Origin: Dehalococcoidales bacterium
GTDB taxonomy: Bacteria; Chloroflexota; Dehalococcoidia; E44-bin15
NCBI GenBank assembly: GCA_030615555.1
Contig: JAUWZB010000068.1
Coordinates: 1 to 5,325, forward strand
Direction of reading: 5' to 3'
DNA: 5,325 nucleotides
Both the position numbers and the translations under genes were made by a program. The notes beneath the pieces were generated by a model. That model made no database searches and was not told the DNA's origin. It saw nothing but the letters and a program-made list of their open reading frames with translations. Shown here piece by piece: positions 1-5,325 of this stretch (position 1 is its first letter; each line of letters starts with the position of its first letter).

Positions 1-1635
1 AGGCTGATCCTTGAGGCCATCAAATTTGGGCAGCAGGCGAACCTGGAGATCATCAGGCTACAACAGCAACTTCGCGAGGCCTGCGGCAAGCCCAAGATGG
101 ATTTCACCCCCAGCGAGATCAACCCTGAGGTTGAGGAAGCGGTCTCCGCCATTACCGAGAGCCGTCTTGATGAGGTAATCAATAAGACAAAGGAGGAGCG
201 TAAGGAGGCCCTCGCCGCCATTGAAGAGGAGCTTTACCAGAAGCTGGAGGAAAAGTTCACTCCGCAAGAGGTCGCCGCCGCCCTCGAATCCCTGTTGAAG
301 AGGGAGGTGAGGTCGCAAATCCTGGAGCGGGGGTCTCGCGTCGGCGGCCGCGGGCTGAGCGAGGTTCGCCCCATCGCCTGTGAGGTCGGCTTTCTGCCCC
401 GTACCCATGGCTCAGGGCTGTTCACCCGCGGCGGCACACAGATACTGACCACCACCACGCTGGGCCCGGGAAGAAAGGAGCAGCTCATCGATACCATTAG
501 TCCGGAGGAGACTAAGCGCTTCCTGCATCACTACAATTTCCCACCCTACTCCGTCGGTGAGGTGAGGCGTATTGTCGGTCCGGGGCGGCGGGAGATCGGA
601 CACGGTGCCCTGGTGGAAAGGGCGCTTGCTCCAGTAATTCCCAATGAGGAGGACTTCCCCTATACCATCCGCCTGGTCTCCGAGACCCTCTCCTCCAACG
701 GCTCGACCTCCATGGCCAGCGTCTGCGCCAGCAGCCTGTCACTGATGGATGCCGGCGTTCCCATCAAGACCCCGGTGGCCGGGGTGGCCATGGGACTGGT
801 CGCTGAGGATGACAAATATGTCCTGCTCACCGATATCGAGGGGCTGGAAGACGCCTATGGCAATATGGATTTCAAGGTGGCGGGGACGGCTGAGGGGGTC
901 ACCGCCCTCCAACTGGACATCAAGCTCAAAGGTATCCCCTATGAGATTATCGAGCGGGCGCTAAACCAGGCGCGTGATGCCCGCCGCTTCATCCTCGATA
1001 GGATGAGCCAAACCATAGGCTCCAGCCGCCCGGAGCTCAATAAATACGCCCCCAGGATGTATAAGATAATCATCGAACCCGATAAGATCGGCACCGTCAT
1101 CGGCCCCGGGGGCAAGACGATCAGGTCGATCACCGAGGAGACCAAGACTACCATAGACGTCGATAACGATGGCACCGTAATCATCGGCTCCACCGATGAG
1201 GAGAGCGCACAAAAGGCGATCAAGATCATCGAGAGCCTGACAAAGGACGTGGAGGTCGGCGGCACCTATACCGGGAGGGTAACCCGGGTGATGAGTTTTG
1301 GCGCTTTTGTGGAGATCCTCCCCGGCAAGGAGGGGATGGTTCATATCAGTGAGCTTGCCGACTACCGCGTGCCCAGTGTGGAGGATGTAGTCAAGGTGGG
1401 CGATGAGATCATGGTGAAGGTCACCGAGATCGACCGCATGGGGCGGATAAACCTCTCCCGCCGCGCCGTATTTCAGGAGCCATCGAATGTGTCCGGAGTG
1501 AAGGACGCCAGGGCGTCAGGCTTTCCCGGGGAACCTCAGGGCCGCCGCTCTCAGCGTAGTGATATGGCGCGCAGACCCAGGGTTGGACCGCCGAGGCGTT
1601 ATCCGGATAGAGGCGGGAAGCCCCTCAAGGGGTAG
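1..1635 (+). CDS. pnp: Polynucleotide phosphorylase, C-terminal 544 residues (5' end outside window)
   Basis: PNPase is a trimeric 3'-to-5' phosphorolytic exoribonuclease of mRNA decay. The reading frame is open from base 1, and the residues before the ATG at 97 already match the family, so that ATG is internal. About 200 N-terminal residues (most of the first RNase PH domain) are missing. Fragment residues 1-105 are the end of that domain plus the helical linker. The second, catalytic RNase PH domain runs from about 108 to 330. It carries GRREIGHG, the phosphate-binding SNGSTSMAS (Ser235-Thr-Ser237) and Asp284, Asp290 and Lys292 in DAYGNMDFK, equivalent to E. coli D486, D492 and K494. A KH domain (about 354-415, GPGG at 368-371) and an S1 domain (about 420-491, with SFGAFVE and GMVHISEL) follow. 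The last 53 residues are an Arg/Gly/Pro-rich basic tail. One oddity: the usual RxDGR motif opening the second domain reads RVGGR. The stop is TAG 1633-1635. Identification is certain. Confidence 0.98.
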   Translation, partial: RLILEAIKFGQQANLEIIRLQQQLREACGKPKMDFTPSEINPEVEEAVSAITESRLDEVINKTKEERKEALAAIEEELYQKLEEKFTPQEVAAALESLLKREVRSQILERGSRVGGRGLSEVRPIACEVGFLPRTHGSGLFTRGGTQILTTTTLGPGRKEQLIDTISPEETKRFLHHYNFPPYSVGEVRRIVGPGRREIGHGALVERALAPVIPNEEDFPYTIRLVSETLSSNGSTSMASVCASSLSLMDAGVPIKTPVAGVAMGLVAEDDKYVLLTDIEGLEDAYGNMDFKVAGTAEGVTALQLDIKLKGIPYEIIERALNQARDARRFILDRMSQTIGSSRPELNKYAPRMYKIIIEPDKIGTVIGPGGKTIRSITEETKTTIDVDNDGTVIIGSTDEESAQKAIKIIESLTKDVEVGGTYTGRVTRVMSFGAFVEILPGKEGMVHISELADYRVPSVEDVVKVGDEIMVKVTEIDRMGRINLSRRAVFQEPSNVSGVKDARASGFPGEPQGRRSQRSDMARRPRVGPPRRYPDRGGKPLKG

Positions 1636-1665
1636 CGATGAGCAGCAGCGAGGTCTAATCCAGCG

Positions 1666-2457
1666 GTGATAAAGGTTATCGTTCATGGTGCGGCGGGGAG
1701 GATGGGGAGCGAGGTGTTGCGAGCCTTGTGCTCCGATGCGGAGCTTGAGGCGGTGGGCGCCGTGGATCTAAAGGCGGAGCGAGAGCGCCTGTCCCTTCCC
1801 AATGGCTCCGGGGAGATCCCTTTCTCTTCAGAGCTGGAGACGATCCTTTCCCGCACGAGACCCGATGTGATGGTGGATTTCACCATCCGAGAGGCGACCA
1901 TGCCTGCGGTGCGCCTCGCCGCTAAGCATGGCGTTAATCTGGTTATCGGGACCACCGGCCTCTCATCAGAGGATATTGACGAGATCGGAAGATTAAGTCG
2001 CGAGGGCGATGTTGGCGCGGTGGTGGCTCCAAACTTCTCTCTGGGGGCGGTATTGATGATCCATCTGGCAAAAGTGGCAGCCAGATATTTCGATTATGCC
2101 GAGGTCATCGAAAAGCATCATGAAGGGAAGGCCGATGCCCCATCGGGCACCGCCCTGGCCACCGCACAGGCCATGGTGGCGGCACGGGGAAAGCCCTTTC
2201 AGTATCCTGCGCTAGGGAAGGAGAGCCTCGCCGGCACCCGCGGAGGGCAGCTTGCGGGGGTCAGTGTGCATAGCGTGCGTCTTCCCGGGTTTTTGGCCCA
2301 TCAGGAGGTGATCCTGGGGGCAGCGGGTCAGACGCTAACCATAAGCCATGACTCTATTAGCCGTGAGTCCTTTATGCCCGGGGTGGTCACGGCAATAAAA
2401 CATGTGGTCGCGGTTAAAGAACTCGTTTACGGCCTAGAAACTCTGTTGGGCCTGTAG
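1666..2457 (+). CDS. dapB: 4-hydroxy-tetrahydrodipicolinate reductase (DapB)
   Basis: Cytoplasmic NAD(P)H-dependent reductase that converts the DapA product, 4-hydroxy-tetrahydrodipicolinate, to tetrahydrodipicolinate in the diaminopimelate/lysine pathway. The 263 residues are normal family length. The Rossmann nucleotide-binding motif GAAGRMG is at residues 8-14, GTTG at 95-98 and APNFS at 121-125. The catalytic/substrate motif EKHHEGKADAPSGTA gives His151, His152, Lys155 and the SGT at 160-162. The later segment SVRLPGFLAHQEVI resembles the non-enterobacterial form of the family. GTG 1666 is the only possible start: an in-frame TGA lies at 1639-1641, there is no other start codon between, and the next ATG is residue 13, inside the nucleotide-binding motif. 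A modest Shine-Dalgarno GAGGT (1650-1654) lies 11 nt upstream. The gene starts 30 nt after pnp and ends 9 nt before the preferred asd start, so it is probably co-transcribed with both. Confidence 0.97.
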   Translation: MIKVIVHGAAGRMGSEVLRALCSDAELEAVGAVDLKAERERLSLPNGSGEIPFSSELETILSRTRPDVMVDFTIREATMPAVRLAAKHGVNLVIGTTGLSSEDIDEIGRLSREGDVGAVVAPNFSLGAVLMIHLAKVAARYFDYAEVIEKHHEGKADAPSGTALATAQAMVAARGKPFQYPALGKESLAGTRGGQLAGVSVHSVRLPGFLAHQEVILGAAGQTLTISHDSISRESFMPGVVTAIKHVVAVKELVYGLETLLGL

Positions 2458-2460
2458 GAG
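2455..2460 (+). promoter_or_regulatory. Ribosome binding site deciding the asd start
   Basis: TAGGAG contains the dapB stop codon TAG and, with GGAG at 2457-2460, serves as Shine-Dalgarno. It abuts ATG 2461 with no gap, too close for use, but stands 6 nt before ATG 2467, which is therefore the preferred start. Sharing bases between the stop and the RBS suggests that ribosomes ending dapB can reinitiate on asd. Confidence 0.75.
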
Positions 2461-2466
2461 ATGGTG

Positions 2467-3480
2467 ATGAAGGGATTCCATGTTGCCATTGTGGGCGCCA
2501 CAGGACTGGTGGGACAGGAGTTTATCAAGGTCCTGGGGCAGCGCAATTTCCCCATGAGCTCCGTTTGCCTCCTTGCCTCGGACCGCTCCGCGGGCAGGAA
2601 GCTCAGGGTAAATCATGAAGAGGTGGAGGTGAAGGAGACCAACACCCACTCCTTTGAGGGGGTGGATCTCGCCCTCTTCTCCGCGGGCGCTGAAGTCAGT
2701 AATCACTTCTCACCGATCGCGGCGGGCGCCGGCGCGGTGGTCATCGATAATAGCGCGGCCTTCAGGATGGATCCCGAGGTCCCCCTGGTGGTTCCTGAGG
2801 TCAATGCCGAGGATATAAAGGAGCACAAAGGGATCATCGCCAACCCAAACTGCTCCACCATTCAGCTGGTAGTGGCCCTCTACCCCCTACACCAGGTCAA
2901 TCCCATCAAGCGGGTCATCGTGGATACCTACCAGGCGGTGTCGGGCACCGGTGCCGCTGCCCTGGAGGAACTGGGCGAGCAAGCCAGGCAGGTGCTGGAG
3001 GGGCGCAGCGTGGTGCCCCATGTCTACCCCCACCAGATCGCCTTCAACATACTACCTGAGATCGACCTCTTTATGGACAATGGCTATACTAAGGAAGAGT
3101 GGAAGGCGGTGGAGGAGACCAGGAAGATTATGCATGCCAATGACATCGCTATTTCGGCTACCTGTGCGCGAGTCCCCGTATTCATCGGTCACAGTGAGGC
3201 GGTCCATATCGAGTTTAGCGAACCGATGTCCTCCGATGCGGCGCGGCGCATCCTCGCCGAGGCCCCTGGGATCAAGGTGCTCGATGACCCCAATATCAGC
3301 CTCTATCCCCAGCCCTGGTCCGTAGCGGGATCAGACGAGGTCTTCGTGGGGCGCATCCGGCGGGATGCTTCCCACGATTGTGGCCTGGCCATGTGGGTCG
3401 TTGCCGATAACCTCAGAAAAGGAGCGGCCCTTAATGCCGTTCAGATCGCTGAGGCCATGATCGAAAGGAGCTGGATATAA
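2467..3480 (+). CDS. asd: Aspartate-semialdehyde dehydrogenase (Asd)
   Basis: Cytoplasmic enzyme that reduces L-aspartyl-4-phosphate with NADPH to aspartate semialdehyde, the branch point for lysine/diaminopimelate and for threonine/methionine. From ATG 2467 the protein is 337 residues. The Rossmann motif GATGLVG is at residues 10-16. The catalytic cysteine is Cys129 in NPNCSTIQ, followed by YQAVSGTG (155-162). The substrate-binding Arg235 and catalytic His242 lie in ARVPVFIGHSEAV, with the same seven-residue spacing as R267 and H274 of E. coli Asd. The sequence is of the Gram-positive/aquatic-bacterial branch, with the YPHQIAFNILPEID segment. ATG 2461 is also in frame (339 residues) but lies directly against the TAGGAG ribosome binding site; ATG 2467 has a normal 6-nt gap and puts the nucleotide-binding loop at the usual distance from the N-terminus. 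The stop codon TAA 3478-3480 shares its last base with the dapA start. Confidence 0.97.
   Translation: MKGFHVAIVGATGLVGQEFIKVLGQRNFPMSSVCLLASDRSAGRKLRVNHEEVEVKETNTHSFEGVDLALFSAGAEVSNHFSPIAAGAGAVVIDNSAAFRMDPEVPLVVPEVNAEDIKEHKGIIANPNCSTIQLVVALYPLHQVNPIKRVIVDTYQAVSGTGAAALEELGEQARQVLEGRSVVPHVYPHQIAFNILPEIDLFMDNGYTKEEWKAVEETRKIMHANDIAISATCARVPVFIGHSEAVHIEFSEPMSSDAARRILAEAPGIKVLDDPNISLYPQPWSVAGSDEVFVGRIRRDASHDCGLAMWVVADNLRKGAALNAVQIAEAMIERSWI
3464..3470 (+). promoter_or_regulatory. dapA ribosome binding site inside asd
   Basis: AAAGGAG in the last codons of asd lies 9 nt before the dapA ATG at 3480. Together with the TAATG stop/start overlap it points to translational coupling of asd and dapA. Confidence 0.8.
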
Positions 3481-4370
3481 TGGCTGAGCTTGGTAGATTA
3501 CTCACCGCTATGGTAACCCCCTTCGACGCCGAAGGCCGGGTTGACTATGAGCAGGCGAAGCGACTTTCCCTGGCTCTCCTGGATTCAGGGAGCGACGGGT
3601 TGGTGGTTGCCGGCACCACGGGGGAACGCCCTACGCTCACCGATGAGGAGCAACTCCGGCTGTTCGCCGCGGTGAAGGAAGCGGTGGGGGAGCGAGGGGC
3701 GGTGGTGGCCGGCACAGGAAGCAATTGCACCCGGGAGGGCCTGGAGATGACCAGAGAGGCGGAGCGGGTCGGCGTGGATGCCATACTGCTGGTGGTCCCC
3801 TATTACAATAAGCCGACCCAGGAAGGGCTCTTCGAGCATTTTAAGACCATCGCCGGGGGCACCACCCTGCCCTGCATCCTCTATAATGTGCCCAGTCGAA
3901 CCGTCACCAACCTGGCCCCCGATACCGTGATCAGGCTGAGCAAGATCGATAACATCGTGGGTATCAAGGAGGCCAGCGGTAACCTGGATCAGATCGCTAA
4001 AATCCTTGATGGTACCGGCAAGGATTTCCTGGTCTACAGTGGCAACGATAGCGATACCTTCCACGTCCTCGCCCTGGGGGGCTATGGGGTGATCAGCGTG
4101 GCCTCCCATCTTGTTGGGGGCCAGATGCGGGAAATGATCGAGAAGCTGGTTAGCGGCAAGATGAGCGAGGCGGCGGTGATTCACCATCGCCTGCTGCCAC
4201 TGATAAACACCCTCTTCATCGTCTCCAACCCGATCCCCATCAAATACGCCCTGAACTATGCGGGCTTTCGGGTGGACCAGCCCCGCCTGCCACTCACCGA
4301 GCCCGATAAGCAGTCAGCAGCCGTGATCGAGGCGACACTCAAAAACTACAGCATTGACTTGAAAGTCTGA
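3480..4370 (+). CDS. dapA: 4-hydroxy-tetrahydrodipicolinate synthase (DapA)
   Basis: Class I (Schiff-base) aldolase with a TIM barrel that condenses aspartate semialdehyde with pyruvate, the first committed step of diaminopimelate/lysine synthesis. At 296 residues it is full length. Catalytic residues follow E. coli DapA with an offset of two: Thr46 and Thr47 in GTTGE (T44/T45), Tyr135 in YNVPSR (Y133), Arg140 (R138) and the Schiff-base Lys163 in GIKEASGN (K161). Tyr109 in PYYNKPTQEG matches Y107, the tyrosine that reaches across the dimer interface. At the lysine-feedback site, Asn82, Glu86 and Tyr108 are kept, but positions equivalent to Ser48, Ala49, His53 and His56 are Arg50, Pro51, Asp55 and Gln58. 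This suggests weak or absent lysine inhibition (inference). Its ATG overlaps the asd TAA by one base, so translation is probably coupled. It uses the Shine-Dalgarno AAAGGAG inside the end of asd. Confidence 0.98.
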   Translation: MAELGRLLTAMVTPFDAEGRVDYEQAKRLSLALLDSGSDGLVVAGTTGERPTLTDEEQLRLFAAVKEAVGERGAVVAGTGSNCTREGLEMTREAERVGVDAILLVVPYYNKPTQEGLFEHFKTIAGGTTLPCILYNVPSRTVTNLAPDTVIRLSKIDNIVGIKEASGNLDQIAKILDGTGKDFLVYSGNDSDTFHVLALGGYGVISVASHLVGGQMREMIEKLVSGKMSEAAVIHHRLLPLINTLFIVSNPIPIKYALNYAGFRVDQPRLPLTEPDKQSAAVIEATLKNYSIDLKV

Positions 4371-4415
4371 GCTGTGGTATCGAGGCAGCGATGCAATCGC
4401 AAATGCGCCGGTATG
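4371..4415. other. Convergent intergenic gap between dapA and the small cysteine gene
   Basis: These 45 bases separate the dapA stop from the stop of the opposing gene, so transcription from both sides should end around here. The only structure I see is a perfect 5-bp hairpin GCGAT-GCA-ATCGC at 4388-4400 and a 4-bp one at 4410-4420 (GGTA-TGC-TACC) followed by AAAATT. Neither has a U-run on either strand, so I do not call an intrinsic terminator; a bidirectional weak terminator or Rho-dependent ending remains possible. Confidence 0.3.
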
Positions 4416-4745
4416 CTACCAAAATTCTATGTTCCCGACGAATTTCCTCTCCTTGAGAATTGCCGCAATTTCTTGTCGCGTTGCCTTATCGGCAACAGGC
4501 TCAACCTCTGATACAGGCAGGCCTGCTTCGTTTTCCCTGAATTTCCAGCTTACCACGTATCCAGGCACAATAGCGTAGGCACAGCCACCGGTGCCGCAGC
4601 AACTGGATTCGATCACCGATAGTCCGGTCACACACAGCACCTCTTTCCCATTGTGCTCCAGCCTGTGCTCATCAAGCGGAGTATAGTACCCCGCCAGGGC
4701 AGTCACTTCCTTACCCAATTCCTGGTGAACGTATTCTACTTTCAT
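4416..4745 (-). CDS. Small cysteine-containing protein of unknown function
   Basis: I do not recognise the family. From ATG 4745 it is 109 residues, with no signal peptide and no clear membrane helix, so probably cytoplasmic. Its core is a Cys/Gly cluster: Cys38, then SSCCGTGGCAYAIVPGY with Cys49, Cys50 and Cys55. It has a mid-length hydrophobic beta-rich look (VVSWKF, IVPGYVV) and a charged C-terminal helix containing KATRQEIAAILKER. The CC-x4-C cluster could bind a metal or Fe-S centre or be redox-active, but nothing here proves it. The start is well supported: AGGAGG lies 6 nt upstream of ATG 4745. An in-frame ATG at 4784 would sit only two bases past the predicted -10 box, where no transcript from that promoter would include it. 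Hand-counted G+C over 4441-4740 is about 53 percent, lower than dapA by eye. It lies 81 nt downstream of purA on the same strand and converges with dapA. It looks like a real gene because of the promoter, RBS and protein-like composition. Confidence 0.75.
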   Translation of the reverse strand: MKVEYVHQELGKEVTALAGYYTPLDEHRLEHNGKEVLCVTGLSVIESSCCGTGGCAYAIVPGYVVSWKFRENEAGLPVSEVEPVADKATRQEIAAILKERKFVGNIEFW

Positions 4746-4751
4746 CTCACT

Positions 4752-4757
4752 CCTCCT
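4752..4757 (-). promoter_or_regulatory. Ribosome binding site deciding the start of the small cysteine gene
   Basis: Reading the - strand, AGGAGG (4757-4752), followed by AGTGAG, stands 6 nt before ATG 4745-4743. This is a full consensus Shine-Dalgarno and picks ATG 4745 over the upstream in-frame ATG at 4784, which has no such site. Confidence 0.85.
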
Positions 4758-4786
4758 GAAGAGGTTAGCGGAAACGCATAACATTT

Positions 4787-4815
4787 ATTATAGGGTCGAG
4801 CCACTACAGCGACAA
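4787..4815 (-). promoter_or_regulatory. Sigma-70-type promoter for the small cysteine gene
   Basis: On the - strand a TTGTCG -35 box (4815-4810, four of six consensus bases) is followed by a 17-nt spacer and a perfect TATAAT -10 box (4792-4787). Transcription would start near 4780, leaving a leader of about 35 nt that contains the AGGAGG ribosome binding site of the gene starting at 4745. The -35 box lies 11 nt beyond the purA stop codon, so the promoter occupies the non-coding gap. Spacing and -10 match are both ideal; not tested experimentally. Confidence 0.7.
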
Positions 4816-4826
4816 TGCCCACTGCC

Positions 4827-5325
4827 CTATAGGAGTTCGCTCACCATTATAGTCTGCTCCCGCCGCTCCCCCACGGAGATGATGCTTGCGGGGCAGCCCA
4901 ATAGCTCCTCCATCCTCTTCACATAGGTGCGAGCCTGTTTTGGCAAATCCTTAACGCGGCGAATGCCGCTGATGTCGGTTTGCCAGCCGGGAAGCTCCTC
5001 ATAGAGCGGCGCGCATTTTGCCAGGAGGCTAGAGTTTGAGGGGGGATTCTGCAAGGTATTCCCGTCCAGTTTGTATTCGGTGCAAATCTTGAGCGATGGT
5101 AGGACATCGAGGATGTCGAGGCGGGTGAGGGCCAAGGAGGAGAAGCCATTGATGCGGGCGCTGAAGCGACCGACCACCGCGTCGAACCAGCCGCAGCGGC
5201 GGGGGCGCCCGGTGGTGGTGCCACGCTCATGGGCACGCTCCCGAATCAGCTCCCCCGTCTCATCCAAGAGCTCCGTGGGCATGGGACCGCTGCCCACCCT
5301 GGTGGTGTAGGCCTTAAACACGCCG
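4827..5325 (-). CDS. purA: Adenylosuccinate synthetase, C-terminal 165 residues (5' end outside window)
   Basis: PurA joins IMP and aspartate using GTP to form adenylosuccinate, the first step from IMP to AMP, in the cytoplasm. The frame runs off the right edge; the GTG at 5321 is an internal valine within GVFKAYTTRVGSGPMPTEL, a conserved family segment. The fragment covers the last 165 residues of a protein usually about 430 long. Fragment residues 36-48 (TTTGRPRRCGWFD) hold the conserved arginines that contact IMP and aspartate. Residues 66-70 (LTRLD) correspond to the guanine-recognition LTKLD, here with Arg for Lys. The C-terminal SVGERREQT (150-158) replaces the commoner SVGPxRxQT. The stop is TAG (complement of 4827-4829). 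It is transcribed toward the small cysteine gene; no clear terminator is visible between them, so read-through is possible although that gene has its own promoter. Identification is certain; the effect of the substitutions is unknown. Confidence 0.98.
   Translation of the reverse strand, partial: GVFKAYTTRVGSGPMPTELLDETGELIRERAHERGTTTGRPRRCGWFDAVVGRFSARINGFSSLALTRLDILDVLPSLKICTEYKLDGNTLQNPPSNSSLLAKCAPLYEELPGWQTDISGIRRVKDLPKQARTYVKRMEELLGCPASIISVGERREQTIMVSELL

Noticed and set aside
344..351. Palindrome GCGGCCGC as a regulatory site
   Set aside because: It falls within PNPase coding sequence and is explained by Gly-Gly-Arg codons in GC-rich DNA.
1636..1665. Lysine riboswitch or attenuator before the dap genes
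   Set aside because: The gap is only 30 nt, far too short for an L-box, and no terminator hairpin is visible.
3585..4187. 200-codon - strand open frame opposite dapA
   Set aside because: It mirrors strongly conserved DapA coding sequence; long antisense frames are expected in GC-rich genes, and I see no ribosome binding site or domain.
4356..4367. Inverted repeat GACTT-GA-AAGTC at the end of dapA as a terminator stem
   Set aside because: The loop would be only two bases, it lies in the last dapA codons, and no U-run follows.
4354..4382. Possible + strand promoter with TTGACT at 4354-4359
   Set aside because: The hexamer 17 nt on is GTATCG, a poor -10, and no + strand gene lies downstream.
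5071..5310. 79-codon + strand open frame
   Set aside because: It lies antisense to conserved purA codons and its translation has no protein-like motif; a shadow frame.

Overview
The window is an ordinary bacterial housekeeping region. It holds the 3' end of pnp, a complete dapB-asd-dapA cluster on the + strand, a small unrecognised gene on the - strand, and the 3' end of purA on the - strand. Every stretch longer than about 80 bases is coding. I see no mobile element, CRISPR array, tRNA, rRNA or long repeat, and no riboswitch-like leader. The proteins look like those of a Chloroflexota bacterium, most likely the class Dehalococcoidia. That rests on remembered resemblance of the DapB, PurA and PNPase sequences and of the pnp-dapB-asd-dapA gene order, not on a search, so it is a moderate-confidence guess. 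The coding DNA is moderately GC-rich.

Layout: positions 1-1635 are the last 544 codons of polynucleotide phosphorylase (part of the alpha-helical linker, second RNase PH domain, KH, S1, basic tail). After 30 nt comes dapB (GTG start, 1666-2457). Asd follows within 9 nt (preferred start 2467, not 2461) and ends at 3480. DapA begins at 3480, its ATG sharing one base with the asd stop codon. The tight spacing implies one transcript whose promoter lies left of the window. A 45-nt convergent gap (4371-4415) separates dapA from the - strand genes. These are a 109-codon cysteine-containing protein (4416-4745) with a strong ribosome binding site and a good sigma-70-type promoter of its own, and purA (4827 to beyond the right edge).

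Function: Asd converts aspartyl phosphate to aspartate semialdehyde, DapA condenses this with pyruvate, and DapB reduces the product, so three consecutive early steps of the diaminopimelate/lysine pathway are encoded side by side. Aspartokinase and the later steps are not in the window. The first gene of the cluster is an RNA-degrading enzyme and purA makes adenylosuccinate from IMP and aspartate; neither is a lysine gene. If the host is a Dehalococcoidia of the Dehalococcoides type, which is reported to lack peptidoglycan, the cluster would serve lysine synthesis rather than wall building.

I did not find a convincing undescribed system. The items most worth a second look are the small cysteine protein with its own promoter, the altered lysine-feedback residues of DapA, and substitutions at normally conserved positions in PNPase and PurA.
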